The notes beneath the pieces are model-generated. The model was not told the DNA's origin, did not search any database, and saw nothing but the letters and a program-made list of their open reading frames with translations. DNA of 9,908 nt from Methylococcales bacterium (lineage in GTDB: Bacteria > Pseudomonadota > Gammaproteobacteria > Methylococcales > Methylomonadaceae). Shown here piece after piece: positions 1-6,702 of this stretch; positions within the stretch are counted from its first letter, which is position 1, and each line of letters begins with the position of its first letter. Location of the stretch: contig SHZG01000083.1 in NCBI GenBank assembly GCA_009692395.1, positions 1-9,908 on the forward strand. Reading direction: 5' to 3'. A program made the translations under genes and the position numbers.

Positions 1-85
1 GTGGCTCTCCCGTTGCATTGCGTCCTGACTTGCCAATCTGGTTACTTTTACAGAATGGACAGGGGATTTCTTGGTAGCAGCTCAT
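1..85 (-). CDS. IS1-family-like transposase N-terminus (InsA-like), partial at window edge
   Basis: Reading the minus strand from an ATG at 83-85, 28 codons stay open to the window edge. The peptide starts MSCYQEIPCPFCKSNQIGKS and continues with GRNATGEP. A CPFC knuckle near residues 9-12 followed by a short basic, glycine-containing stretch is typical of the zinc-finger N-terminus of IS1-type InsA proteins, which bind the element's ends. No strong Shine-Dalgarno sequence is seen just upstream. The rest of the protein, including a second cysteine pair and any catalytic domain, lies outside the window, so whether the copy is intact cannot be judged. The element would end somewhere in about 86-133, but I cannot fix its terminal repeat. 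Another small zinc-finger protein is possible. Assignment is by pattern only. Confidence 0.55.
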   Translation of the reverse strand, partial: MSCYQEIPCPFCKSNQIGKSGRNATGEP

Positions 86-225
86 AAGGTCTTTTAGGTA
101 AGTGTGATTTTATTCTGCCCGTGATTTTAATCTATCATCACAGATTTAATCCACTACCAAATTTCTTTCTATATTTTGCTTAATTTGTGATTCTTGCATA
201 TATAAGTATCCTTATTAATTTGACG

Positions 226-291
226 GCATAACTCAAAGCTAAGCAGGCTGCGCGGCTTTTTGCACAGCTCCGCTTGAGTGTTGAGTTAGAC
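226..291. other. attC-like (integron cassette recombination) site
   Basis: This 66-bp imperfect palindrome has the layout of an integron attC site. The right end GTTAGAC (285-291) matches the R' consensus GTTRRRY. The left end GCATAAC (226-232) matches R'' RYYYAAC except at its third base. TAACTCAA (229-236) pairs exactly with TTGAGTTA (281-288). Inside, CTAAGC (239-244) and CTGCGC (248-253) pair imperfectly with GCACAG and CCGCTTGAG (262-278), leaving the unpaired bases expected of L''/L' arms. No integrase gene or second attC site is visible, so this would be a lone or array-terminal site. It could instead be an unrelated palindromic repeat. Confidence 0.45.
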
Positions 292-372
292 GTTTTTTAT
301 ATTGGCACATGACCCATTGGCAATTGACCTATAACAATTGCATCAAGATTAATGCCCTGACAATAACATTAC

Positions 373-514
373 ATCGTTCCAACGCTCTGCGTTGGAATGC
401 CTTAGTTGACGCTCCAGCGTCTTCATTATTAGCGCAATCAGCAATAAAACACAGATTGAAACGAGGACGCTGGCGCGTCCTCAGGCGCATTCCAACGCAG
501 AGCGTTGGAACGAT
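373..514. repeat. Nested inverted repeat with 28-bp perfect arms
   Basis: The outer arms 373-400 and 487-514 are perfect reverse complements over 28 bp. Each arm is also a hairpin by itself: TTCCAACGC pairs with GCGTTGGAA around a 3-base loop (377-397 and 490-510). Inside are two more self-complementary blocks, GACGCTCCAGCGTC (408-421) and an 8-bp stem with loop TGGC (463-482), which are near reverse complements of each other. The whole 142 bp is therefore a hairpin built from hairpins, as in MITE- or REP-like composite elements. It lies 72 bp downstream of the polA stop codon. No T-run follows it on either strand, so a terminator role is not shown. Confidence 0.85.
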
Positions 515-585
515 AATAAAATTAACACACCACACGTCATATAATTCACAGGCTCACAATAAAACCACTCATAACTTACCACACA

Positions 586-3315
586 TCAATGCGCCTCATC
601 CCAGTTATCCCCAACACCCACATCCACCACTAACGGCACATTCAATTCAGCTGCCGCGCACATAATCGTTTTAATATTCAAAATACAATCGTCTAGTTGC
701 GACTCAAGCACCTCAAACACTAATTCATCATGTACCTGCATAATCATTTTGGCATCGACGGCGGCGGGTTGTAGCCATGCGTCTACGGCTAGCATGGCGC
801 GTTTGATAATGTCGGCGGCTGTGCCTTGCATGGGGGCGTTGATGGCGGTGCGTTCGGCGTATTGGCGTAAGGTGGGATTGCGGGAGTTTATGTCGGGGAG
901 GTATAAGCGTCTGCCGAATAGGGTTTCGACGTAACCTTGTTGGCGGGCGAGTTCGCGGATGGTGTCCATGTAGTTTTTCACGTCTGGATAACGGGTGAAA
1001 TACAGGTCGATGTAGGCTTTGGCTTGGGTGTTGGATAAGCCTAATTGTTGGGCTAATCCAAACGCGGACATTCCGTAAATCAAGCCAAAGTTAATGGCTT
1101 TGGCTGAGCGACGTAAGTCGTTGGTGACTTGGTCGGGGGCAACGCCAAATACTTCGGCGGCGGTGGCGCGGTGGACATCTTGCCCTGTGCTGAACGCGGT
1201 GATTAAGCCTGCATCATTGGATAAATGCGCCATGATGCGCAGTTCGATTTGTGAATAATCGGCGGCGACGATTTTATAACCGTCGGGGGCAATAAACGCC
1301 TGTCTGATTTTGCGTCCTTCTTCACTGCGAATCGGGATGTTTTGCAGGTTGGGGTCTGATGATGATAAGCGACCTGTGGCGGCGACGGCTTGATGGTAGG
1401 AGGTATGCACGCGCCCTGTTTTGTTATCCACTTGTTGCGGGAGTTTGTCGGTGTAGGTGGATTTGAGTTTGTTTAAACTGCGGTAGTCTAGGATGAGTTT
1501 AGGCAGTGGGTAGTTTTGATCGGCGAGGTCTTGTAAGACTGATTCATCAGTGGAGGGTTGCCCTGTGGGGGTTTTCTTTAACACGGGCAGTTTGAGTTGG
1601 TTGTATAAAATATCTTGGATTTGTTTCGGTGAACCCAAGTTAAAAATATGCCCTGCGACATTATGCGCTTGTTGTTCCAGCGAGATAATATGATTGGCAA
1701 GTTCCATGCTTTGTTGTGCCAGCATATCGGTGTCGATGAGTACGCCGTTGGCTTCAATGCGTCTTAGCACATCAATTAAGGGGATTTCTAGCTCGGTGTA
1801 AAGTGACAGCAGCTTGGGATGTTCGGCTAGTTTTTCGCTTAATACTGCGTGTAAACGCAGGGTAATATCGGCATCTTCTGCCGCATAAGGCGTGGCTTGT
1901 TCAATCGCCACTTCGGAAAAGTTGATTTGTTTCGCGCCTTTGCCTGCTACGTCTTGGTAGCTAATGGTTTGCAGCCCCAGATAGACTTTGGCTAAATCAT
2001 CCATGTTGTGCTTGGTTGCCGTGCTGTTTAAAACGTAGGATTCCAACATGGTGTCGTGGGCGATACCGCGTAAGGTAATGCCGTGATTGGCTAAGACATG
2101 AGCATCGTATTTAAGATTCTGCCCCAGTTTGGCTTTGTTGGGATTTTCTAATAACGGGCGTAGTTGTTCTAATACGTCGGTGCGATTCAGTTGCGCGGGT
2201 GCTTCGAGATAGTTATGGGCTAAGGGTAAATAGGCGGCTTTGCCTATTTCAACGGCAAACGATACGCCGACTATTTGGGCTTTGCTGTAATCTAGGCTGG
2301 TGGTTTCGGTGTCGAAGGCGAATAGCTTGGCTTGCTCTAGTTTTTTTAGCCAGTGGTTGAGCTGGTCTTGAGTTAGGATGGTTTCATACTGTACTTCTGT
2401 GGGGACGCTGATTGCAGTAGTAACAGGAACATCCGTAAAATCGGTTCGACTAGGTTGATTATTGAGCATCTTTAACCAACTGGAAAAACCCAGCTCTGCT
2501 AATAGGCTTTTTAATTGTTCGTTATCGACAGGCTGACGTTTTAAATCGTCCATGCTGTAGGGTAAATCCAAATCACATTTAATAGTGGTGAGTTGTTTCG
2601 CTAACGGTAAAAACCCCAAACTGGCGCGTAGGTTTTCGCCAATTTTGCCTTTGATGTCATCGGCGTGGGCGATTAGATTGTCCAGCGTTTGATATTCTTG
2701 CAACCATTTCGCGGCTGTTTTAGGGCCAACTTTTGGCACCCCTGGGATGTTATCGGAGCTATCACCCATTAACGCCAGATAATCAATAATCTGTTCAGGC
2801 TTTACGCCAAATTTATCAACCACGCCTTGAATATCTAAGCGGACATTTTTCATGGTGTCTTCTAGGCTGATTTGCTCAGTGACTAATTGCCCCATGTCTT
2901 TATCGCCTGTGGAAATAATGACATGAAAGCCTTGTTGTGCGGCGTGTTGTGCGAGTGCGCCTAATACGTCATCGGCTTCCACGCCTGATTCCATAATTAA
3001 CGGCAAACCCATTGCGCGAATGAGTTGATGGAGTGGCTCGATTTGTATACGTAAGTCATCGGGCATGGCGGGACGATTCGCTTTGTATTGGTCGTATAGT
3101 TCATTGCGAAAAGTTTTACCTGCGGCATCAAAAACCACGGTGACATAATCGGTTTGATACTCGCTTAATAATTTACGCAACATATTAGACACGCCGTAAA
3201 TGGCGTTAGTCGGCTCGCCTTTGGGGTTAGTCAACGGTGGTACGGCATGAAAGGCGCGAAATAAAAACGATGAACCGTCAATGAGACAGAGGGTTTTTTG
3301 AGCAGATAAAGTCAT
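586..3315 (-). CDS. polA: DNA polymerase I
   Basis: This 909-residue protein is a full-length three-domain DNA polymerase I, which removes RNA primers, fills gaps and takes part in excision repair. The 5'-nuclease domain (about 1-290) keeps its metal ligands: LIDGSS with D13, VVFD with D63, VEADD 112-116, STGDKD 135-140 and GDSSDNIPG 184-192. The 3'-5' proofreading domain (about 315-510) is intact: FDTET with D335 and E337, LKYD with D404, and YAAED with Y477 and D481. The polymerase domain has motif A VAADYSQIELR (D686), motif B RRSAKAINFGLIYG (735-748) and motif C VHDE (861-864). Length is near the roughly 930 residues usual in gammaproteobacteria. The ATG at 3313-3315 gives a normal N-terminus, but no clear Shine-Dalgarno precedes it. 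It is divergent from the sugar kinase and appears to be transcribed alone. Confidence 0.98.
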   Translation of the reverse strand: MTLSAQKTLCLIDGSSFLFRAFHAVPPLTNPKGEPTNAIYGVSNMLRKLLSEYQTDYVTVVFDAAGKTFRNELYDQYKANRPAMPDDLRIQIEPLHQLIRAMGLPLIMESGVEADDVLGALAQHAAQQGFHVIISTGDKDMGQLVTEQISLEDTMKNVRLDIQGVVDKFGVKPEQIIDYLALMGDSSDNIPGVPKVGPKTAAKWLQEYQTLDNLIAHADDIKGKIGENLRASLGFLPLAKQLTTIKCDLDLPYSMDDLKRQPVDNEQLKSLLAELGFSSWLKMLNNQPSRTDFTDVPVTTAISVPTEVQYETILTQDQLNHWLKKLEQAKLFAFDTETTSLDYSKAQIVGVSFAVEIGKAAYLPLAHNYLEAPAQLNRTDVLEQLRPLLENPNKAKLGQNLKYDAHVLANHGITLRGIAHDTMLESYVLNSTATKHNMDDLAKVYLGLQTISYQDVAGKGAKQINFSEVAIEQATPYAAEDADITLRLHAVLSEKLAEHPKLLSLYTELEIPLIDVLRRIEANGVLIDTDMLAQQSMELANHIISLEQQAHNVAGHIFNLGSPKQIQDILYNQLKLPVLKKTPTGQPSTDESVLQDLADQNYPLPKLILDYRSLNKLKSTYTDKLPQQVDNKTGRVHTSYHQAVAATGRLSSSDPNLQNIPIRSEEGRKIRQAFIAPDGYKIVAADYSQIELRIMAHLSNDAGLITAFSTGQDVHRATAAEVFGVAPDQVTNDLRRSAKAINFGLIYGMSAFGLAQQLGLSNTQAKAYIDLYFTRYPDVKNYMDTIRELARQQGYVETLFGRRLYLPDINSRNPTLRQYAERTAINAPMQGTAADIIKRAMLAVDAWLQPAAVDAKMIMQVHDELVFEVLESQLDDCILNIKTIMCAAAELNVPLVVDVGVGDNWDEAH

Positions 3316-3366
3316 AATGAATACACGTTAAAATGAACAACAACTGACACGATACCATTTTGTAGG

Positions 3367-3382
3367 CGCGAATTCATTCGCG
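3367..3382. repeat. Short hairpin CGCGAA/TTCGCG in polA-kinase spacer
   Basis: CGCGAA (3367-3372) and TTCGCG (3377-3382) form a perfect 6-bp stem around TTCA. Together with the preceding TGTAGG (3361-3366) this resembles the GCGAATTCATTCGC type of dispersed palindromic repeat known from several proteobacteria. It sits in the 96-bp divergent promoter region of polA and the sugar kinase. It may be a repeat remnant or an operator; the sequence does not decide between these. Confidence 0.55.
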
Positions 3383-3411
3383 TTTTAAAACTAGAACACA
3401 AAGGACAGTAT

Positions 3412-4290
3412 ATGAACGAGAAACACATAGGCATATTTGGCGAAGTGCTGTTTGACCAGTTCCCCGATGGTCAGAAAATATTAGGTGGCGCACCGTTTAA
3501 TGTTGCGTGGCACACACAAGCCTTTGGACTTGCACCGTGTTTTATCAGTCGCGTTGGCAATGATGCAGCGGCTGAGAAAATAAGACACGCCATGCAGACG
3601 TGGGGCATGGTAATGAACTCGCTACAAACAGATGTTGATTATCCGACGGGCCTTGTACAAATTACCTTTAATGCAGGTGAGCCTAGTTATGACATTTTAC
3701 CGCATCAGGCTTACGATTTTATTGCCGTTGAATCATTAGATTTAGCTAGTCAATACGAAATTATTTATCACGGCACGCTGGCAATGCGTCAGGCGACTTC
3801 AGCACACGCGCTTGAGGAATTAAAAGCGCGTCATCAAGGTAAAGTATTTGTCGATGTGAATTTGCGTGAACCGTGGTGGCAAGCGGAGCGTGTGGCACAA
3901 GTGCTTGAGTTAGCGCATTGGGTTAAACTCAATCAGCATGAGCTAGAGCAGTTACAACCTTTGCACACAGATTTAAAAGCGGCAATGGCGGTGTTTTTAG
4001 CGCGGTATCATTTGGAGATATTGATTGTGACGCGTGGCGAGCAAGGGGCGATAGCGATGAATCAGTTCGGTGAAACTGTTGAAGTCGCGCCTACAGTTCA
4101 GCTTGCTGTTGTTGATACGGTCGGTGCGGGTGATGCGTTTTCGGCAGTGCTGTTGTTAGGCTTACAACGCGGCTGGTCATTGCAAGTAACGATGGAAAGA
4201 GCGCGGGATTTTGCCTCGGCTGTAGTGACTCAACGCGGGGCAGTCGTGCAGGATTTAAGTTTTTATCAGCGGTTTATTGAGGCGTGGTAA
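3412..4290 (+). CDS. PfkB/ribokinase-family carbohydrate kinase (fructokinase-like)
   Basis: This 292-residue protein is a cytoplasmic PfkB-family kinase that phosphorylates a sugar or sugar-like substrate with ATP. The N-terminus carries IGIFGEVLFD (6-15) and the substrate-side LGGAPFNVA (24-32). The middle has VDVNLR (147-152) and KLNQHE (172-177). The C-terminal family signature DTVGAGDAF (235-243) includes the anion-hole glycines and the catalytic base D241. The length is usual for the family. AAGGA at 3401-3405, six bases before the ATG, is a good ribosome binding site and fixes the start. The overall pattern is closest to fructokinase-type members, but substrate cannot be assigned from motifs and no sugar transport or sucrose gene is adjacent. 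It is divergent from polA, convergent with proS and appears monocistronic. Confidence 0.9.
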   Translation: MNEKHIGIFGEVLFDQFPDGQKILGGAPFNVAWHTQAFGLAPCFISRVGNDAAAEKIRHAMQTWGMVMNSLQTDVDYPTGLVQITFNAGEPSYDILPHQAYDFIAVESLDLASQYEIIYHGTLAMRQATSAHALEELKARHQGKVFVDVNLREPWWQAERVAQVLELAHWVKLNQHELEQLQPLHTDLKAAMAVFLARYHLEILIVTRGEQGAIAMNQFGETVEVAPTVQLAVVDTVGAGDAFSAVLLLGLQRGWSLQVTMERARDFASAVVTQRGAVVQDLSFYQRFIEAW

Positions 4291-4325
4291 ATTCATCACA
4301 ATCTACGAAATTAATAATTAACCAA

Positions 4326-4435
4326 AGGCTTAACCGTTCGCCCTGAGTTTATCGAAGCCTGTCATGAGCTTGTCGAATGGGGTAAACAGTTAAGCCGTTC
4401 ATGGTTCGACAAGCTCACCACGAACGGCTTAACCT
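4326..4435. repeat. REP-like palindromic cluster between convergent genes
   Basis: Three copies of one 13-mer lie here: TGAGTTTATCGAA (4344-4356), TGAGCTTGTCGAA (4365-4377) and its exact reverse complement (4405-4417). The second and third can form a 13-bp stem. The right-hand unit (4390-4432) is itself a palindrome with perfect 11-bp arms, TTAAGCCGTTC and GAACGGCTTAA, plus an inner TGG/CCA. CCGTTCG also occurs at 4334-4340, so the outer ends 4326-4340 and 4421-4435 are near reverse complements. This matches the widespread proteobacterial REP pattern around GAGCTTGTCGAA. It fills the 180-bp space between the 3' ends of the sugar kinase and proS, where it may limit read-through from both sides, although no T-run is present. 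Confidence 0.85.
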
Positions 4436-4470
4436 CTAGCACCTAATACTTGATACTGTTGTTCAGTTAC

Positions 4471-6249
4471 TTAAACCAACTTAGCTTTTAAGAATTCAAC
4501 AATATCAGCCAGTGGAATGACTTCATTATCACTGGCTGTTCGGTCTTTGTATTCCACTGTGCCAGCATCTAAACCGCGATCACCAACAATTAAATAATGC
4601 GGAATACCAATCAGCTCCATATCGGCAAACATAAAACCAGCACGGACTTTTCTATCATCAAATAACACATCAAACCCAGCGGCGACTAAATCCGCATACA
4701 GTTGTTCAGCGGCTTCCTTTAGACGTTCCGATTTGTGCATATTCATGGGGCAAATTGCCACTTGAAAGGGGGCGATATTATTGGGCCAAACAATACCGTG
4801 GGCATCGTGGTTTTGTTCAATTGCCGCCGCGACGACGCGAGAAATACCAATGCCGTAACAGCCCATAATCATGGTTTGGTATTTACCACCTTCGTTGATA
4901 ATACCCGCTTTCATGGCTTCGCTGTATTTAGTGCCGAGTTGGAAAATATGCCCAACTTCGATACCCCGCGCTAAAGTGATTTCACCTTTGCCATCTGGGC
5001 TTTTATCGCCCTCGACTACGTTACGAATATCCTTCTTATATTCTTCGGATAAATGTTCAATGGAGTGATCAAAATTTTCTAGGTCAAAGAGTATAAAATC
5101 ATTGAACCAGTTGCATCCTTTAAAATGGTAACCTGCCTCGTTAGCACCACAGACAAAATCGGTCATCTCTATAGCTGACCAATCAGCTAACCAAGGAATT
5201 ATTAAATGTGACTCTGGCAATGGTGGACCGATGTATCCAGCACGACCCTTTAGATGGCTCTCAATTTCATCATCTGTTGCAAAGCGAAAGTCCCCTAGTA
5301 GCTTGCGTGCCTTGATTTCATTCAGTTCATGATCACCGCGTAAATATAACAGCCAGAAGACCTCACGTTCTTCACCCAGAGCGTCCTTAATTGTTCGCAT
5401 AATAGCGAGTGTCTTAAGAATTTTTTGTGGGGCAACACCTAAAAACGCACTGACTTCTGCAATAGTTTTTTGTCCAGGGGTTAGAATTTTTTCCCTTGTT
5501 TCGGTGGGTTTAGGTAAGGGTTGTTTTTCTCTCAATGCAGTAGCACTTTCGACATTTGCCGCATAATCGCTACCCGTAGAAAACGCAATTGCATCTTCAC
5601 CTGATTCGGCTAACACATGAAATTCATGCGAAACCGCACCACCAATTGAGCCAGAATCCGCTATTACTGCGCGATAATTAAGCCCCAACTTGTCAAAAAT
5701 ATTATTGTACGCGCTGTACATCACATCGTAAGTTTCTTGTAATGATTCTTGCGTCAAATGAAACGAGTAGGCATCTTTCATAATGAATTCGCGTGAGCGC
5801 ATGACACCGAAACGCGGACGAATTTCATCACGGAATTTAGTTTGAATTTGATAGTAAGTAATCGGCAGTTGTTTGTAACTTTTCAGTTCATGACGTGCTA
5901 AATCAGTGATGATTTCTTCATGCGTTGGCCCTAAGCAAAAATCGCGTTCATGACGGTCTTTTAAACGCGCCAATTCAGGGCCGTAATGTTGCCAGCGTCC
6001 TGTTTCTTGCCACAGTTCCGCAGGTTGTAAAGCAGGCATTAACACTTCTAACGCGCCCGCTTTTTCCATTTCTTCGCGGGTGATTTTTTCGACTTTGCGT
6101 AATACGCGTAGTCCTAGCGGTAGCCAACTATAAAGACCTGCGGCAAGTTTACGAATCAAACCCGCACGAATCATCAATTGATGACTAGCAATTTCAGCAT
6201 CGGAGGGAGTGTCTTTGACGGTATTAAGAGGAAATTGAGAGGTACGCAT
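4471..6249 (-). CDS. proS: Prolyl-tRNA synthetase, bacterial type with editing insertion
   Basis: This 592-residue class II synthetase charges tRNA-Pro with proline in the cytoplasm. The catalytic core shows GPTHEE (107-112), the motif 2 region TKFRDEIRPRFG (137-148) with RSREFIMKDAYSF (151-163), and motif 3 GCYGIGISRV (463-472). The insertion (INS) between motifs 2 and 3, about residues 225-410, is the domain that hydrolyses mischarged Ala-tRNA-Pro in bacterial-type enzymes; KTLAIMR (279-285) and LRGDHELNEIKA (303-314) mark it. The anticodon-binding domain covers about 495-590. The protein is about 20 residues longer than the 572-residue E. coli enzyme. No strong ribosome binding site precedes the ATG, but the N-terminus MRTSQFPLNTVKD is typical. 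Lysine codon use changes abruptly within the insertion: AAG is used for 7 of 8 lysines at 279-406, against 3 of 27 elsewhere. The gene appears to be transcribed alone. Confidence 0.97.
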   Translation of the reverse strand: MRTSQFPLNTVKDTPSDAEIASHQLMIRAGLIRKLAAGLYSWLPLGLRVLRKVEKITREEMEKAGALEVLMPALQPAELWQETGRWQHYGPELARLKDRHERDFCLGPTHEEIITDLARHELKSYKQLPITYYQIQTKFRDEIRPRFGVMRSREFIMKDAYSFHLTQESLQETYDVMYSAYNNIFDKLGLNYRAVIADSGSIGGAVSHEFHVLAESGEDAIAFSTGSDYAANVESATALREKQPLPKPTETREKILTPGQKTIAEVSAFLGVAPQKILKTLAIMRTIKDALGEEREVFWLLYLRGDHELNEIKARKLLGDFRFATDDEIESHLKGRAGYIGPPLPESHLIIPWLADWSAIEMTDFVCGANEAGYHFKGCNWFNDFILFDLENFDHSIEHLSEEYKKDIRNVVEGDKSPDGKGEITLARGIEVGHIFQLGTKYSEAMKAGIINEGGKYQTMIMGCYGIGISRVVAAAIEQNHDAHGIVWPNNIAPFQVAICPMNMHKSERLKEAAEQLYADLVAAGFDVLFDDRKVRAGFMFADMELIGIPHYLIVGDRGLDAGTVEYKDRTASDNEVIPLADIVEFLKAKLV

Positions 6250-6453
6250 GATTGATTTAAGAAAATGAAAAAGGGCTATTTTACAGATTTAACGGACGTT
6301 ACGCAGTGCGTTTTTAACTAAGCATCAAAATCAGCGCACTCGAAAGTGACTTTATTGTCAGGTTTTCATTGCTGTTTTTCTTGCTGAAAGCGTGTATTAT
6401 CCTGTTTCACTTAAAGATAATAATGCTATTAATACAAAATTCGAGGAGTCGTC

Positions 6454-6660
6454 ATGGGTGAAGTTATTGAAATATCGGTAATTATGTTAATCATTGCAAT
6501 TGCCGCATTTGCGCCGTTAGGCTATTTTATTTACAAATATTCTCAAAAAAATGCTCAACCTTTTGGGGAGACTGAGCCACACGGTGACAGTCCCTCATTG
6601 GTTAATGATTTAGTAGAAACGGCTATTCATTTTGTGAAAAGCAAATTGGGTAAAAAATAA
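6454..6660 (+). CDS. Small single-pass membrane protein, function unknown
   Basis: I do not recognise this 68-residue protein. Residues about 6-28 form one strongly hydrophobic segment (ISVIMLIIAIAAFAPLGYFI lies within it). It is preceded by an acidic MGEVIE and followed by a lysine-bearing YKYSQK, which by the positive-inside rule suggests an N-out, C-in topology. A polar proline- and glycine-containing linker (34-48) leads to a C-terminal stretch SLVNDLVETAIHFVKSKLGK that could be an amphipathic helix. A strong ribosome binding site GAGGAG (6443-6448), five bases before the ATG, supports real translation. The gene is divergent from proS and convergent with the moeB-like gene. A TATTAT hexamer at 6395-6400 could be a -10 box, but no well-spaced -35 is evident. 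No cleavable signal peptide is obvious. Confidence 0.75.
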   Translation: MGEVIEISVIMLIIAIAAFAPLGYFIYKYSQKNAQPFGETEPHGDSPSLVNDLVETAIHFVKSKLGKK

Positions 6661-6666
6661 TTGCTT

Positions 6667-6702
6667 AAAACAAACCTTTCGGGTTTTAAGAACCTGAAAG
6701 GT
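6667..6702 (-). terminator. Terminator-like palindrome overlapping the moeB stop codon
   Basis: On the minus strand ACCTTTCAGGTT (6702-6691) pairs with AACCCGAAAGGT (6685-6674) with one mismatch, around a 5-base loop. TTGTTTT (6673-6667) follows directly, giving a weak intrinsic terminator for the moeB-like gene. The TAA stop of that gene (6686-6688) lies in the loop and its last codons form the first arm. On the plus strand no T-run follows, so it is not a good terminator for the small upstream gene. The 29-nt palindrome (6674-6702) is related to the one at 7475-7503. Confidence 0.65.

Larger units (their letters stand above)
86..585. other. Gene-free stretch between IS remnant and polA 3' end
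   Basis: I see no credible gene in these 500 bases. The only plus-strand frame of any length (309-665) runs through both arms of a palindrome and into the 3' end of polA. The stretch is AT-rich at 121-225. It holds an attC-like palindrome at 226-291 and a large nested inverted repeat at 373-514, both listed separately. A 13-bp imperfect direct repeat (12 of 13 identical) lies at 104-116 and 121-133, close to where the IS1-like element should end. Nothing recognisable is seen in 292-372 or 515-585. Confidence 0.6.

Noticed and set aside
329..535. 68-codon minus-strand frame in the same palindrome
   Set aside because: It is made almost entirely of the inverted repeat and matches no known protein type.
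309..665. 118-codon plus-strand frame upstream of and overlapping the polA 3' end
   Set aside because: It runs through both arms of the 373-514 palindrome and antisense to polA, has no ribosome binding site and a low-complexity composition.
4326..4435. CRISPR array suggested by repeated 13-mers
   Set aside because: Only three short copies, one inverted, with unequal spacing and palindromic context; this is REP-like.
4735..5068. Plus-strand frames antisense to proS
   Set aside because: They lie within the conserved proS catalytic and insertion regions and lack ribosome binding sites.
6691..6702. Terminator for the 68-residue membrane protein on the plus strand
   Set aside because: The hairpin is followed on the plus strand by CTCCACACG, not by a T-run; the T-run lies on the minus-strand side.
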